DNA from: SIG607 sp045592625
Lineage (GTDB): Bacteria > Bacillota > Clostridia > Oscillospirales > Acutalibacteraceae
Direction: 5' to 3'
DNA: 64,000 nt
Assembly: GCA_045592625.1 (NCBI GenBank)
Contig: JAZNVC010000016.1
Coordinates: forward strand, 1 to 64,000
This document shows, piece by piece, positions 1 to 8,858 of the stretch (the first letter of the stretch is position 1; every line of letters starts with the position of its first letter). Position numbers and translations under genes: made by a program. The notes beneath the pieces were generated by a model. That model had not been told where the DNA came from. It saw only the letters and a program-made list of their open reading frames with translations, and searched no databases.

Positions 1-33
1 GACCTTAAATTCTTTACTGAAAGTTCGTTTCAT
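1..33 (-). CDS. 5' end of a transposase OrfA-like gene (cut by window edge)
   Basis: Only eleven codons are visible, read on the minus strand from an ATG at 33 and running off the window: MKRTFSKEFKV. An AGAGGTG ribosome site lies just upstream of the ATG. The 'R-T-F-S-x-E-F-K' start is typical of the helix-turn-helix OrfA of IS3-family transposases. This is inference from a very short stretch; any protein sharing this start would look the same. Confidence 0.4.
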   Translation of the reverse strand, partial: MKRTFSKEFKV

Positions 34-100
34 TGTGAACACCTCTTTTTTTATTCTACCATTCACTCTTCAATGTGTCCACTTTTACTATACAACTTTC

Positions 101-180
101 TATTATTCACTATTCATTTTTCATCATTCATTATTCATTAATTAAATGAACGGATTTTCGAATAAATAATGAAGAATTTC
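101..180. repeat. ATTCATTATTCATT-type dispersed repeat
   Basis: AT-rich stretch built of ATTCATT/TATTCATT units around a core ACGGATTTTCG. The 19-mer CATCATTCATTATTCATTA is repeated exactly near 18928-18947, and the core occurs there in inverted orientation (CGAAAATCCGT). This suggests a small non-coding mobile or repeat family. The rest of 34-340 has only AT-rich sequence and a candidate promoter for the next gene (TATAAT-like around 243-248); I see no other gene in it. Confidence 0.5.
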
Positions 181-340
181 GGTGTGGCTTAGCCACGAAT
201 TATAAAACAACACTCCGCATTGATTTATTTTAGCTTTTATGCTATAATTAAGGCGATAACTTATATTTGCACATTATGATGGTTAGTTTTGTAAACGCAA
301 ACAAAGTTTTAATAACATTTTTATAAAACAGGTGATTAAA

Positions 341-1204
341 ATGCGCATATGTTCGTCTTTAAATCTTCATTGTCATTCAAGAGAGAATATTTCTGAATAT
401 ATAAAAGCAGGTCTTGATTTTCACAAAGAAAATGGTTTTGATGCCGCAGATTTTAATACGGGCATACTTAATCTCACTCGCGATGGGTGGCAGTCTCATA
501 TTGAAAAAGCTATTTCTGATGAAAAAAATGTTGGTATTAAATTTGAACTTTGCCATTTGCCGTTTTTTTGCGGCAGTTTAAAGGAAAATTCAGAATTAGT
601 TTTAAAAACAAGTGAAAAAATTCATAATGCTATCGATGCTGCGGCACTACTTGGGGTTGATTACGCCGTGCTACATCCCGGCACTAATACCATACCTATA
701 GATTTATTTAATAGAGATGAGGAATATGACCTTGTAATGAGGCACTTATCTCCATTTGTTGAACATGCTTCAAAAGTTGGTTTAAAATTAGCGGTAGAAA
801 ATATGCGCATTTCCAAAAACGGTGTGCCGGGTAGGCGTTTTGGACAGTCACCTGAAGAAATTTGTGAAATTGCTGATGCCCTTGGAATAGGTGTTTGTTG
901 GGATTTCGGCCACGCTAATATAAGTGAAGTAAAACAGTCTGAGGGTTTATCTTATGTTGGAAAGCGACTTAAGGTAATTCACGTCAATGACAATTTCGGT
1001 GTAGAGGATGAGCATTTAGCGCCTTTTATGGGTAATATTGATTGGCGGGATGCTATGAAAGGTTTAATACTGGCAAAATTTGACGGACTGCTTAATTATG
1101 AAGTCTCCGCCGGGAAACTCCCCTGTGCAACACGCACAAGCTATGCAAAATATTTAATTGATGTTGCTAATGAATTGATTTCATATATAAATGAAAACAG
1201 TTAA
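341..1204 (+). CDS. Sugar phosphate isomerase/epimerase, xylose-isomerase-like TIM barrel
   Basis: 287 residues. Acid and histidine residues sit at the ends of successive strands as in the AP-endonuclease 2/xylose-isomerase barrel family (PF01261): HPG near 112, AVENM near 152, WDFGHAN near 187, IHVNDN near 214 and a late YEVSAG. Such proteins bind a divalent metal and interconvert keto/aldo or epimeric sugars; the substrate cannot be read here. The start is the ATG at 341 because CAGGTG lies 8 bases upstream; the GTG at 332 lies inside that site. It stands alone, with an AT-rich promoter region before it. Confidence 0.8.
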   Translation: MRICSSLNLHCHSRENISEYIKAGLDFHKENGFDAADFNTGILNLTRDGWQSHIEKAISDEKNVGIKFELCHLPFFCGSLKENSELVLKTSEKIHNAIDAAALLGVDYAVLHPGTNTIPIDLFNRDEEYDLVMRHLSPFVEHASKVGLKLAVENMRISKNGVPGRRFGQSPEEICEIADALGIGVCWDFGHANISEVKQSEGLSYVGKRLKVIHVNDNFGVEDEHLAPFMGNIDWRDAMKGLILAKFDGLLNYEVSAGKLPCATRTSYAKYLIDVANELISYINENS

Positions 1205-1365
1205 CGACCACATAAAACTCAAAATATAATATACTTTTTTTGCAAATCAAAATGCTTCATACTAACCAAGGCAAACCATTTCACTAACTCTTGCGACTTT
1301 GTCGCTTTTTATGCTATAATACGCCCAAAGCAAGATACAAAGACAACGATAATTCGGAGAATATT

Positions 1366-2079
1366 ATGGAAAACTTAACAAACAAAGATAAGTACAGTCA
1401 ACTCAAAAAAAATACTGTTGATTCAAGAAATCAATTAAAAGAAAGCGATCTTGTCAGATTTTATAATTTAGAATCAAACGGATTAAAAGTAATGTTTGCT
1501 GGTAATTCAATAACTCTTCACGGTCCGGCACCTTCGATTGGTTGGTTTAATGACTGGGGAATGGCTGCTTCCAGCGAAGATAATGATTATGTTCATATTT
1601 TAATGAATAAAATCAAAGAAACCAATCCTGATTCATCATTTTGTGTTTGCCAGGTTGCAGGTTGGGAAAGTAATTACAAAAACGGCGAAGAAAAATTCCA
1701 TTTATATGAGAGCGCAAGAAATTTTAATGCGGATATTATTGTAATGAGATTTATTGAAAATTGTGCAGGAAAAGATTTTGAGCCAATAATTTTCAAAAAA
1801 GAAATGTCAAAACTACTAAGCTACTTAAACCCTGATAATAAAGCAAAATTTGTAATGACAACAGGATTTTGGCATCATCCCGGAGATGAAACCATTGAGG
1901 AATATGCAAAGGAAAATAATTATCCCGTTGCAAAGCTTGGTGATTTAGGTCAAGATGATGCAATGATGGCAAAAGGCTTATTTGAACATTCAGGTGTTGC
2001 TATGCATCCCGGTGACCTTGGTATGAAGAATATAGCAGATAGAATATACGAAAAACTCAAAAATTATTTAGTATATTAA
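1366..2079 (+). CDS. SGNH/GDSL-type hydrolase
   Basis: 237 residues. Block I reads FAGNSITLHG (GDS replaced by GNS, serine kept), followed by a G-W-x-S/N-Y segment, a central MRFIEN and a C-terminal HPGDLGM block carrying the catalytic histidine, the arrangement of SGNH esterases or acetylhydrolases (GDSL superfamily). Chosen start is ATG 1366, preceded by GGAGA; the frame is open further upstream to 1291 but has no ribosome site there. No signal peptide, so cytoplasmic. It lies 15 bases before the radical SAM gene and may share its transcript. The substrate is probably an O-acyl sugar (inference). Confidence 0.7.
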   Translation: MENLTNKDKYSQLKKNTVDSRNQLKESDLVRFYNLESNGLKVMFAGNSITLHGPAPSIGWFNDWGMAASSEDNDYVHILMNKIKETNPDSSFCVCQVAGWESNYKNGEEKFHLYESARNFNADIIVMRFIENCAGKDFEPIIFKKEMSKLLSYLNPDNKAKFVMTTGFWHHPGDETIEEYAKENNYPVAKLGDLGQDDAMMAKGLFEHSGVAMHPGDLGMKNIADRIYEKLKNYLVY

Positions 2080-2094
2080 GTATTTGTGATTTTT

Positions 2095-2967
2095 ATGTAT
2101 AAAACCCTTAATGACCATTACAGAGAAAAATTCGGGGAAAAGATTTATAAATTATCCCTTGACGGCGGTTTCACCTGTCCTAATCGAGACGGCACTCTAG
2201 GTAACAGAGGTTGCATATTTTGTACGGGCAGTGATGAATTTGCCGAGAAAAAATGCGACAGTATATCTCTTCAACTCGAAAGAGCAAAAGAAAGAGTAAA
2301 GGCTAAAAACAAAGGCGGAAAATATATTGCCTATTTTCAGTCCTTTACCAATACATACGGACCTGTTGAAAGACTTAAAGAATTGTTTTACAGTGCCATA
2401 GAACCTGACTACATAGTAGGTCTTGCCGTAGGCACAAGACCTGATTGTCTTGAACAAGAGAAGATAGAGCTTTTAAGCCAGATAAACAAAATAAAACCCG
2501 TATCGGTAGAATTAGGTCTTCAAAGCGTTCACGATAAAACCGCCGAGTATATTCGCAGAGGATATAAAAGCGAAGTGTATTTCGACGCGGTCAAACGTCT
2601 TAAAGAGGCAGGAATTGAGGTTGTCACCCATATTATTATAGGACTTCCCGAAGAAACAGAAGATGATATTTTAGAAACGGTTGCTCAAACGGTAAAGGCG
2701 GGCAGCGACGGATTTAAATTTCATCTTTTGCACATTCTCAAAGGCACCGACCTTGAAACAGAATATGCAAAAGGAAATATTAAGATTTTATCCTTAGAGG
2801 AATATGCAAAAATATTAAAACGCTGTCTTAGTCTTCTCCCTTCCACAGCTTGTGTTCACAGAATTACCGGTGACGGAGCAAAGAAGAATCTTGTAGCACC
2901 TATTTGGAGTGCCGATAAGAAAAAAGTGCTTAATTTCCTTAATAATTACATAAAACAGTCCGACTGA
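2095..2967 (+). CDS. Radical SAM protein, TIGR01212 (YhcC-like) family
   Basis: 290 residues. The iron-sulfur cysteines have the family's spacing, C-P-N-R-D-G-T then G-C-I-F-C (C-x12-C-x2-C), close to the N terminus, followed by the SAM-barrel GLQS and IIGLPEE motifs. Related to the Elp3-type radical SAM fold; members are widespread in Firmicutes and their reaction is not settled. ATG 2095 is taken as start, giving the usual family N terminus Y-x-T-L-N-D; a GTG lies at 2086. The last codons (…KQSD) lie inside the shared terminator hairpin with the convergent gene. Confidence 0.85.
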   Translation: MYKTLNDHYREKFGEKIYKLSLDGGFTCPNRDGTLGNRGCIFCTGSDEFAEKKCDSISLQLERAKERVKAKNKGGKYIAYFQSFTNTYGPVERLKELFYSAIEPDYIVGLAVGTRPDCLEQEKIELLSQINKIKPVSVELGLQSVHDKTAEYIRRGYKSEVYFDAVKRLKEAGIEVVTHIIIGLPEETEDDILETVAQTVKAGSDGFKFHLLHILKGTDLETEYAKGNIKILSLEEYAKILKRCLSLLPSTACVHRITGDGAKKNLVAPIWSADKKKVLNFLNNYIKQSD

Positions 2968-2992
2968 CTTTTATCAATCGGACTGTTTTTTC
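2953..2992. terminator. Bidirectional terminator overlapping two stop codons
   Basis: Stem CAGTCCG/CGGACTG with A and T runs on the two sides. Both convergent genes end in it, and because the stem is palindromic both proteins end in the same residues, KQSD. Confidence 0.85.
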
Positions 2993-4410
2993 TTTATAAA
3001 TATAAGTATGAATCTGAGTAAAAGCACCGAAGTTGTAATGCCAAGCAGCACTATAATTAGAGTTTTATAAAGATTGTTTTCTTCAGAATGGGTATTTTCG
3101 GGCACGGTAGTCGGATTATTTTCATCGGGCAAAATTTCTGTTACTTGACTTGATGTTTCTTTATCGGATGTGTCTTGACCCTCGTTTTTTTCCGGTTTGT
3201 CTTCTGTATTGGATTTATAGGTAACCTTTACATTATCTGCTCCTTCGAAGATATTTTCACCTTCATTAACCCCTTTAGGTAAAGTGATTTTTTTAAGAGA
3301 GGTACAATCTTTAAAAGCACCGCTTCCAATAGATTTTAAATTATTTGGAATATTTACAGAGGTAAGAGAGGAGCACCCCTTAAAAGCATATTCACCTATT
3401 TCAGTAACCGTTTGAGGTAAAACTATCTTTTTAATTGTTGAACAATCGTAAAAACAGTTTGCAGGAACAGCTTCAATATCCTTTAAAATAACAGTTTCAA
3501 TATTAGAAGGCACTTTATCGCCAAAAATAGAGGTAAAGCCTGTATAAAATTCTCCGTTTTGCTCGGTACCTATAAAATTCACAGTTATGCTTTTAAGAAA
3601 AGTATTGCCCGAAAAAGCACCCCATTGCACCTTTTCAACAGTTTTAGGCATAACGTAAGAAGTAGCAGTCTTACCTAACGGATATTGATAAAGTTCGGTT
3701 ACGTCCTCGTTATACAGCACGTCGTCAACAGAGGAAAAATACTTACTGTTTTCATCAACCTTTATTTTTGCTAAAGAGTCACAGTTTGAAAAGGCATCAT
3801 AACCCACATAATTCACCGATGAAGGAAGAGAAATTTCTTTTAAAGAAGTACAACCGAAAAAGGCACTCTCCCCTATCGTTTCAAGCGACTGGGAAAAGGT
3901 AACGCTAGTTAGTTTTTTGCAATTTCTGAAAGCACTGAACTCAACGGTAGTTACTCCGCTAAGATTTATCTTTTCAATAGAACTGCAACTAAAAAATGCA
4001 TTTTTGCCTATTAGGGTAACTGTGCCAGAAAGCTTGATTTCTTTAAGAGAAAAGCATTGGGAAAAGGTATCCTTTTTGATTTCTTTAACGCCCATAGGAA
4101 GATTGATTTTTTCTAGTTTTTCACAATACATAAATGCACCTTCGCCAATGAAGGTAACGGTATTTGGAAGTTTTATAATTTTGATATCCGTTTCTCTGAA
4201 GGCATAATCAAGAATTGAAACAACAGGATAACCGCCTAAAGTTTCGGGAACCGATACCTCACCGTCAATACCTTCATCAACCCCTTCAATAAGTGCCTGA
4301 TTTCCTATTACCGTGTACTTAAATCCCTTTTCGCTTTCAGCCGACGCATTAAAGGAAAAAAAGGACAGTATTATCAAACAAGAAATAATTATACTAAGGT
4401 ATTTTTTCAT
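2974..4410 (-). CDS. Cell-surface BspA-type leucine-rich-repeat protein
   Basis: 478 residues. A signal peptide (MKKYLSIIIS… ending near ASA at 22-24) is followed by about a dozen LRR_5/BspA repeats of the form 'I…aF.gC.sL..I.lP.sv..Ig' between about 60 and 385. Then comes a Ser/Thr/Glu/Pro-rich spacer (395-445), one transmembrane helix (about 450-470) and a Lys-rich tail. So it is exported and anchored by its C terminus rather than by sortase. Such repeats usually mediate adhesion or binding of host or polysaccharide ligands. GGAGA precedes the ATG. Monocistronic and divergent from nothing nearby; ends in the terminator shared with the radical SAM gene. Confidence 0.85.
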   Translation of the reverse strand: MKKYLSIIISCLIILSFFSFNASAESEKGFKYTVIGNQALIEGVDEGIDGEVSVPETLGGYPVVSILDYAFRETDIKIIKLPNTVTFIGEGAFMYCEKLEKINLPMGVKEIKKDTFSQCFSLKEIKLSGTVTLIGKNAFFSCSSIEKINLSGVTTVEFSAFRNCKKLTSVTFSQSLETIGESAFFGCTSLKEISLPSSVNYVGYDAFSNCDSLAKIKVDENSKYFSSVDDVLYNEDVTELYQYPLGKTATSYVMPKTVEKVQWGAFSGNTFLKSITVNFIGTEQNGEFYTGFTSIFGDKVPSNIETVILKDIEAVPANCFYDCSTIKKIVLPQTVTEIGEYAFKGCSSLTSVNIPNNLKSIGSGAFKDCTSLKKITLPKGVNEGENIFEGADNVKVTYKSNTEDKPEKNEGQDTSDKETSSQVTEILPDENNPTTVPENTHSEENNLYKTLIIVLLGITTSVLLLRFILIFIKKKQSD

Positions 4411-4435
4411 TTTTTTCTCCTATTTATTATGTATT

Positions 4436-5227
4436 TTATAATTTTGCCTTTTCTTTTCTATACTGCGTAGGTGACATTAAGAATTTTTCTTTAAAGTGCC
4501 TTTCAAAATTTGCATAATCGCAAAAACCGGATTCAAAACATATATCGGTAATTGTCATATTGGAATGTTCTATCAACTTTTTGGCATAATCATATCTGAT
4601 TTTACTAAGATACTCCTTAAAATTCACACCGCACTCTTTTATAAACAGACTGCTCATATATGCGGGGGTAACCTCTGCATTTTTTGCAACATCTGAAAGT
4701 TTAATATCATTTCTGAAATTATTTTGAATATATAGCATACCTTTTTGTACTTTAGACATACAGCTATGTTGATAAGTATTGCCGATTTTACATATCTTCC
4801 CAAGGATACTGTTTAACAGATAAAAACTGTATTTATCGTCATTTTCGCTGGAGGCAATATTAAGTTCATGCATAAGGGTAGCAACATAGTCTGCCTCGTC
4901 ATCAGTAAGCTTAAAACTATCAATATTAAAAGCAGATGAAAGTTTAAACAATATATCGTTATCACAAACTTCACCCATAAACATAAGTGTAATAACCTGT
5001 GAAGCATTAGTTATTACCTTATGAAAATTTACCGGTGTCATAAAAAACAACATATTTTTTTCTATCTTACGCTCTACGCCGTCTATTATATAGGTTCCAT
5101 CCCCTGATAAAATTAGTTCTATTTCATAGAATTCATGCCAGTGCGTAGGATAACTGCTTATGGTTTTTTCTTTCACCATAACCTTTTCATTTCTGATTTT
5201 CTGCAATCTTGTATATCTGTCTATCAA
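4436..5227 (-). CDS. AraC-family transcriptional regulator
   Basis: 263 residues. The N-terminal cupin-like sensor has HWHEFYEIE (about 29-37) and a GDGTYIIDG turn. The C-terminal double HTH (about 165-260) has the family signature ending in 'ICFESGFCDYANFERHFKEKFLMSPTQYR' style residues. The start is TTG (5227) with GGTGAT about 9 bases upstream; no in-frame ATG fits. It is divergently transcribed from the aldolase gene, so it probably regulates it and itself in response to a sugar (inference). Confidence 0.85.
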   Translation of the reverse strand: MIDRYTRLQKIRNEKVMVKEKTISSYPTHWHEFYEIELILSGDGTYIIDGVERKIEKNMLFFMTPVNFHKVITNASQVITLMFMGEVCDNDILFKLSSAFNIDSFKLTDDEADYVATLMHELNIASSENDDKYSFYLLNSILGKICKIGNTYQHSCMSKVQKGMLYIQNNFRNDIKLSDVAKNAEVTPAYMSSLFIKECGVNFKEYLSKIRYDYAKKLIEHSNMTITDICFESGFCDYANFERHFKEKFLMSPTQYRKEKAKL

Positions 5228-5354
5228 ACCATATCACCATAATAATTTTAAAACAAAATCGTAAAAAAAGCAATGTTTTTTTATAAAACGGCAATGCAAA
5301 ATATATAAAGGATGATATATACTGCATAAGTAAAATAAAAGGGAGGTAAATAAA

Positions 5355-5981
5355 ATGAAATTATTTATTGATACCGCTAATATTGAAGAAATAAAAGAGG
5401 CTAATGAACTTGGCGTAATATGCGGAGTTACTACAAATCCATCACTTATAGCAAAGGAAGGCAGAGATTTTACTACCGTAATTAATGAAATCACCTCTAT
5501 AGTAGATGGTCCTATATCTGCCGAAGTAATAAGTCTTGATGCTGAATCTATGGTTAAAGAGGCAATTCCTCTTGCAGAAATTAACAAAAATATTGTAATT
5601 AAAATTCCTATGTGCAAGGAAGGACTCAAAGCAGTAAAAATACTCACTCAAATGGGAATAAAAACCAACGTAACCTTGATTTTCTCTGCTTCTCAGGCAT
5701 TACTTGCTGCATGTGCCGGTGCAACTTATGTCAGCCCGTTCTTAGGCAGACTTGACGATATAGATTCCGACGGAATGCAACTTATTTCTGACATTGTGGA
5801 TATTTTTACCGCACAGAAAATCACTACCGAAATTATATGTGCAAGTATAAGAAATCCCAATCACGTAACACATGCTGCAAAATTAGGTGCCAGTATTGCT
5901 ACTGTTCCCTATAAAATTATTATGCAGATGATAAATCACCCCCTTACCGATGCAGGAATCGTAAAATTCTTAAGTGATTGA
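5355..5981 (+). CDS. fsa: Fructose-6-phosphate aldolase / transaldolase-like
   Basis: 208 residues, the full length of the short transaldolase subfamily (FSA/TalC). MKLFIDTANIEEI start, GVTTNPSLI loop, Schiff-base lysine in VIKIPM (about 82-87), and NVTLIFSASQA and SPFLGRLDD segments. It splits fructose 6-phosphate into dihydroxyacetone and glyceraldehyde 3-phosphate, or acts as a transaldolase; sequence alone does not decide. A good GGGAGG site precedes the ATG. The divergent AraC regulator is the likely controller. The promoter region carries AT-rich direct motifs between 5300 and 5340. Confidence 0.85.
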   Translation: MKLFIDTANIEEIKEANELGVICGVTTNPSLIAKEGRDFTTVINEITSIVDGPISAEVISLDAESMVKEAIPLAEINKNIVIKIPMCKEGLKAVKILTQMGIKTNVTLIFSASQALLAACAGATYVSPFLGRLDDIDSDGMQLISDIVDIFTAQKITTEIICASIRNPNHVTHAAKLGASIATVPYKIIMQMINHPLTDAGIVKFLSD

Positions 5982-6108
5982 GAAAATCATTTAAACAAAT
6001 AAGAAAAATATATTCTTAAAACACAATTATCTATCACTTTATTTCATAAAATTATACAAAAATTATTGTTTTTCTACATATTTAACAGTACAAAACGAAA
6101 ATTATTTG

Positions 6109-6137
6109 AAGGGCGGTTGACAAAAAACCGCCCTTTG
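6109..6137 (+). terminator. Hairpin after fsa / before guaB
   Basis: AAGGGCGGTT/AACCGCCCTT, 10-bp perfect stem with a short T-poor tail. Probably the fsa terminator; it lies about 50 bases before the guaB start. The rest of 5982-6186 is AT-rich and holds no recognisable purine riboswitch. Confidence 0.65.
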
Positions 6138-6186
6138 CTTATAATAATATAAATATAATAAATATAAAATTGAGAGGAAGGAAATT

Positions 6187-7695
6187 ATGGCTTTTTATTT
6201 TGAAGAAGTATCTCACACCTTTAACGAATACCTACTGGTACCCGGATATTCATCCGAGCACTGTATCCCCACAAACGTTAGTTTAAAGACTCCCCTTGTT
6301 AAGTTCAAAAAGGGTGAAGAACCTGCAATAACAATGAACATCCCCCTTACCAGTGCTATTATGCAGTCGGTTTCGGGCGAACGTCTTGCAGTTGCTCTTG
6401 CAAAAGAAGGCGGCGTGTCCTTTATCTTTGGTTCTCAGTCCATTGAAGATGAAGCTGCTATGGTAGCCAGAGCAAAAAACTATAAAGCAGGCTTTGTAGT
6501 AAGCGATTCTAACATTACTCCCGATGCTACCCTTGCTGACATTATTGCTCTAAAAGAAGCTACAGGCCACTCCACCGTTGCCGTTACCGATGACGGTACA
6601 TGCTGCGGAAAACTTTTAGGTATTGTTACAGGCCGTGACTACAGAGTAAGCCGTATGGACAAGGCTACTAAAGTCAGCGAATTTATGACTCCCTTTGATA
6701 AACTTATCTGTGGCGAAGAAAACACCACTTTAAAACAGGCTAATGACATTATCTGGGACAACAAACTCAATTCCCTTCCCATCATCACAAAAGACGGACG
6801 CCTCAAGTATATGGTATTTCGCAAAGACTACGATTCCCACAAGGAAAACGTTAACGAACTTTTAGACAAAGAAAAACGTTACGTAGTAGGTGCAGGTATC
6901 AACACCCGTGACTATGAAGAAAGGATCCCTGCTCTTATAAATGCAGGTGTTGACGTTCTCTGTATTGACTCTTCCGAAGGCTTTAGCGAGTGGCAGAAAC
7001 GCACCATCACTTTTGTAAGAGAAAAATACGGTGACTCGGTTAAAATCGGTGCAGGTAACGTTGTTGACAAAGAAGGATTTTTGTTCCTTGCAGAGTGCGG
7101 TGCTGACTTTATTAAGGTTGGTATCGGCGGAGGTTCTATCTGTATTACCCGTGAGACAAAGGGTATTGGTCGCGGACAGGCTACTGCTCTTATTGACGTT
7201 TGCAAAGCAAGAGACGAATATTTTGAAAAGACAGGTGTATATATCCCTGTTTGTTCCGACGGCGGTATAGTTCACGACCATCATATGACCTTGGCTTTAG
7301 CTATGGGTGCCGACTTCCTTATGCTCGGCAGATACTTTGCACGTTTCGATGAAAGTCCTACAAACAAAGTAAACATTGGCGGCAACTACTTCAAGGAGTA
7401 TTGGGGCGAAGGCAGTAACAGAGCAAGAAACTGGATGCGTTACGACCTTGGCGGTGATAAAAAACTTTCCTTTGAAGAAGGGGTTGACTCATACGTTCCC
7501 TATGCAGGTACTTTGAAGGACAACGTCAGCCTTTCTCTTATGAAGGTTAAATCTACAATGTGCAACTGCGGTGCTCTTACCATTCCTGAACTTCAGCAGA
7601 AAGCAAAACTTACCCTTGTTTCTGCAACAAGTATCATTGAAGGCGGTGCACACGACGTTATCCAAAAAGATACAACCGCTAACAAAATCAAATAA
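6187..7695 (+). CDS. guaB: IMP dehydrogenase with CBS domains
   Basis: 502 residues. TIM barrel interrupted by a CBS pair at about 105-225 (VTGRDYR, FMTPF, LPIITKDG). The catalytic cysteine is C319 in GGGSICITRETKGIGRG, followed by SDGGI and MLGRYFA. It oxidises IMP to XMP with NAD, the committed step to GMP. The variant with the active-site loop 'SICITRE' and a barrel that continues into NYFKEYWGEGS matches a divergent Clostridia/parasite-type IMPDH rather than the B. subtilis form. GAGAGGAAGG precedes the ATG. Monocistronic with its own terminator. Codon use is more GC-rich than neighbours, typical of a highly expressed gene. Confidence 0.9.
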   Translation: MAFYFEEVSHTFNEYLLVPGYSSEHCIPTNVSLKTPLVKFKKGEEPAITMNIPLTSAIMQSVSGERLAVALAKEGGVSFIFGSQSIEDEAAMVARAKNYKAGFVVSDSNITPDATLADIIALKEATGHSTVAVTDDGTCCGKLLGIVTGRDYRVSRMDKATKVSEFMTPFDKLICGEENTTLKQANDIIWDNKLNSLPIITKDGRLKYMVFRKDYDSHKENVNELLDKEKRYVVGAGINTRDYEERIPALINAGVDVLCIDSSEGFSEWQKRTITFVREKYGDSVKIGAGNVVDKEGFLFLAECGADFIKVGIGGGSICITRETKGIGRGQATALIDVCKARDEYFEKTGVYIPVCSDGGIVHDHHMTLALAMGADFLMLGRYFARFDESPTNKVNIGGNYFKEYWGEGSNRARNWMRYDLGGDKKLSFEEGVDSYVPYAGTLKDNVSLSLMKVKSTMCNCGALTIPELQQKAKLTLVSATSIIEGGAHDVIQKDTTANKIK

Positions 7696-7700
7696 TTACC

Positions 7701-7738
7701 AAATAACCGTTATGTAAAATGCATAACGGTTATTTTTT
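7701..7738 (+). terminator. guaB terminator
   Basis: AAATAACCGTTATG/CATAACGGTTATTT followed by Ts: a long rho-independent hairpin 6 bases after the stop. Confidence 0.9.
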
Positions 7739-7758
7739 CGATTTTTTTCAACTTTCTA

Positions 7759-7788
7759 TTGACAAAACCATATAGTTAGTGTCATAAT
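7759..7788 (+). promoter_or_regulatory. Promoter of the rsmD-coaD operon
   Basis: TTGACA at 7759-7764 and CATAAT at 7783-7788, spacing 18, 33 bases before the rsmD ATG. Confidence 0.6.
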
Positions 7789-7821
7789 ATAGTATATATA
7801 AGTATATATAGGAGTTTTGTT

Positions 7822-8376
7822 ATGCGTGTTATAACCGGAAGTGCCAGAGGTGTAAAACTTCGCACTCTGCCGGGAAATGACGTACGTCCTACCACCGAAA
7901 AGGTGAAAGAAGCTATTTTCAGTGCAATACATTTTGAACTTGAAAACAGCCGTGTTCTTGACCTTTTTGCAGGTTGCGGACAGATGGGAATTGAAGCATT
8001 AAGCCGAGGTGCTGCTTCTGCTGTCTTCTGTGACAGTTCCAAGGAATCGGTGGATATCATTAACCAAAACCTTAAAAACTGCAAACTTTCAGACGATGCT
8101 ACGGTTATAAGAAGCGATTTTTCGGTTTTTCTTACAAATACCAGTGAAAAATTCGATTTTTGTTTTCTTGACCCGCCCTATTATGAAGGACATTACGACA
8201 AAGCATTATGTCTTTTAGAGAACGTTATTAAGGTTGGCGGTAAGGTTTTGTGTGAACATCCTGACAGTGTAAAACTACCCGACAGCTTTGGAAGGTTCAA
8301 AAAAATAAAGGACTACCGTTTCTCGAAGATTATAGTCACTAAATATGTTTTGGAGGTGCCCGATAATGAAAAATGA
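7822..8376 (+). CDS. rsmD: 16S rRNA (guanine966-N2)-methyltransferase RsmD
   Basis: 184 residues, usual length. Starts MRVITGSARGVKL, SAM-binding VLDLFAGCGQMGIEALSRGA, and the amino-methyltransferase motif IV DPPY (about 115-118). Methylates the small-subunit rRNA during ribosome assembly. ATAGGAG precedes the ATG. It overlaps coaD by 11 bases; rsmD-coaD pairs are common in Firmicutes. Confidence 0.92.
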   Translation: MRVITGSARGVKLRTLPGNDVRPTTEKVKEAIFSAIHFELENSRVLDLFAGCGQMGIEALSRGAASAVFCDSSKESVDIINQNLKNCKLSDDATVIRSDFSVFLTNTSEKFDFCFLDPPYYEGHYDKALCLLENVIKVGGKVLCEHPDSVKLPDSFGRFKKIKDYRFSKIIVTKYVLEVPDNEK

Positions 8377-8851
8377 TGTTGCAATTTATCCGGGCAGTTT
8401 TGACCCCATTACAATAGGCCACCTTGATATTATTCACCGTGCCTCAAAACTTTTCGGAAGCCTTATAGTTGTAGTAATGGTCAATCCGAAAAAACAATGC
8501 TCCTTCTCCCCTGAGGAGCGTGTGGGACTTATTAAGCAAAGCACAAAGGATTTAGAAAACGTAGTTGTTGAGTTTTCAGACGGACTACTTGCCGACTATG
8601 CTAAGGAAAAAGGTGCTTGTGCTATTATAAAAGGACTACGCGCACTTTCTGATTTCGAGTACGAATTCCAGATGGCACTAACCAACAGCAAGTTAAATCC
8701 CGATGTAGAAACGCTTTTCCTTACTACCAGAGCAGAAAATATGTATTTAAGTTCAAGTATGGTAAGGCAAATCGCTTCTATGGGCGGTGACATCAGCGGC
8801 TTCGTCCCTGATATCATTCATAAACAAATAATTAAAAGATTGAAAGGATAG
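8366..8851 (+). CDS. coaD: Phosphopantetheine adenylyltransferase
   Basis: 161 residues. AIYPGSFDPITIGHLDII start with the nucleotidyltransferase HxGH-type motif (TIGHLD), later KGLRALSDFEYE and the SSSMVR motif near the C terminus. Fourth step of coenzyme A synthesis: 4'-phosphopantetheine plus ATP to dephospho-CoA. The ATG at 8366 is chosen because TTTGGAGGTG lies 9 bases upstream, inside rsmD. Confidence 0.93.
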   Translation: MKNDVAIYPGSFDPITIGHLDIIHRASKLFGSLIVVVMVNPKKQCSFSPEERVGLIKQSTKDLENVVVEFSDGLLADYAKEKGACAIIKGLRALSDFEYEFQMALTNSKLNPDVETLFLTTRAENMYLSSSMVRQIASMGGDISGFVPDIIHKQIIKRLKG

Positions 8852-8858
8852 GTAACTT

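Noticed and set aside
2197..2457. 86-codon minus-strand frame inside the radical SAM gene
   Set aside because: Shadow of a well-supported gene with no ribosome site.
5982..6186. Possible purine riboswitch before guaB
   Set aside because: No conserved core seen; only a simple hairpin that fits as the fsa terminator.
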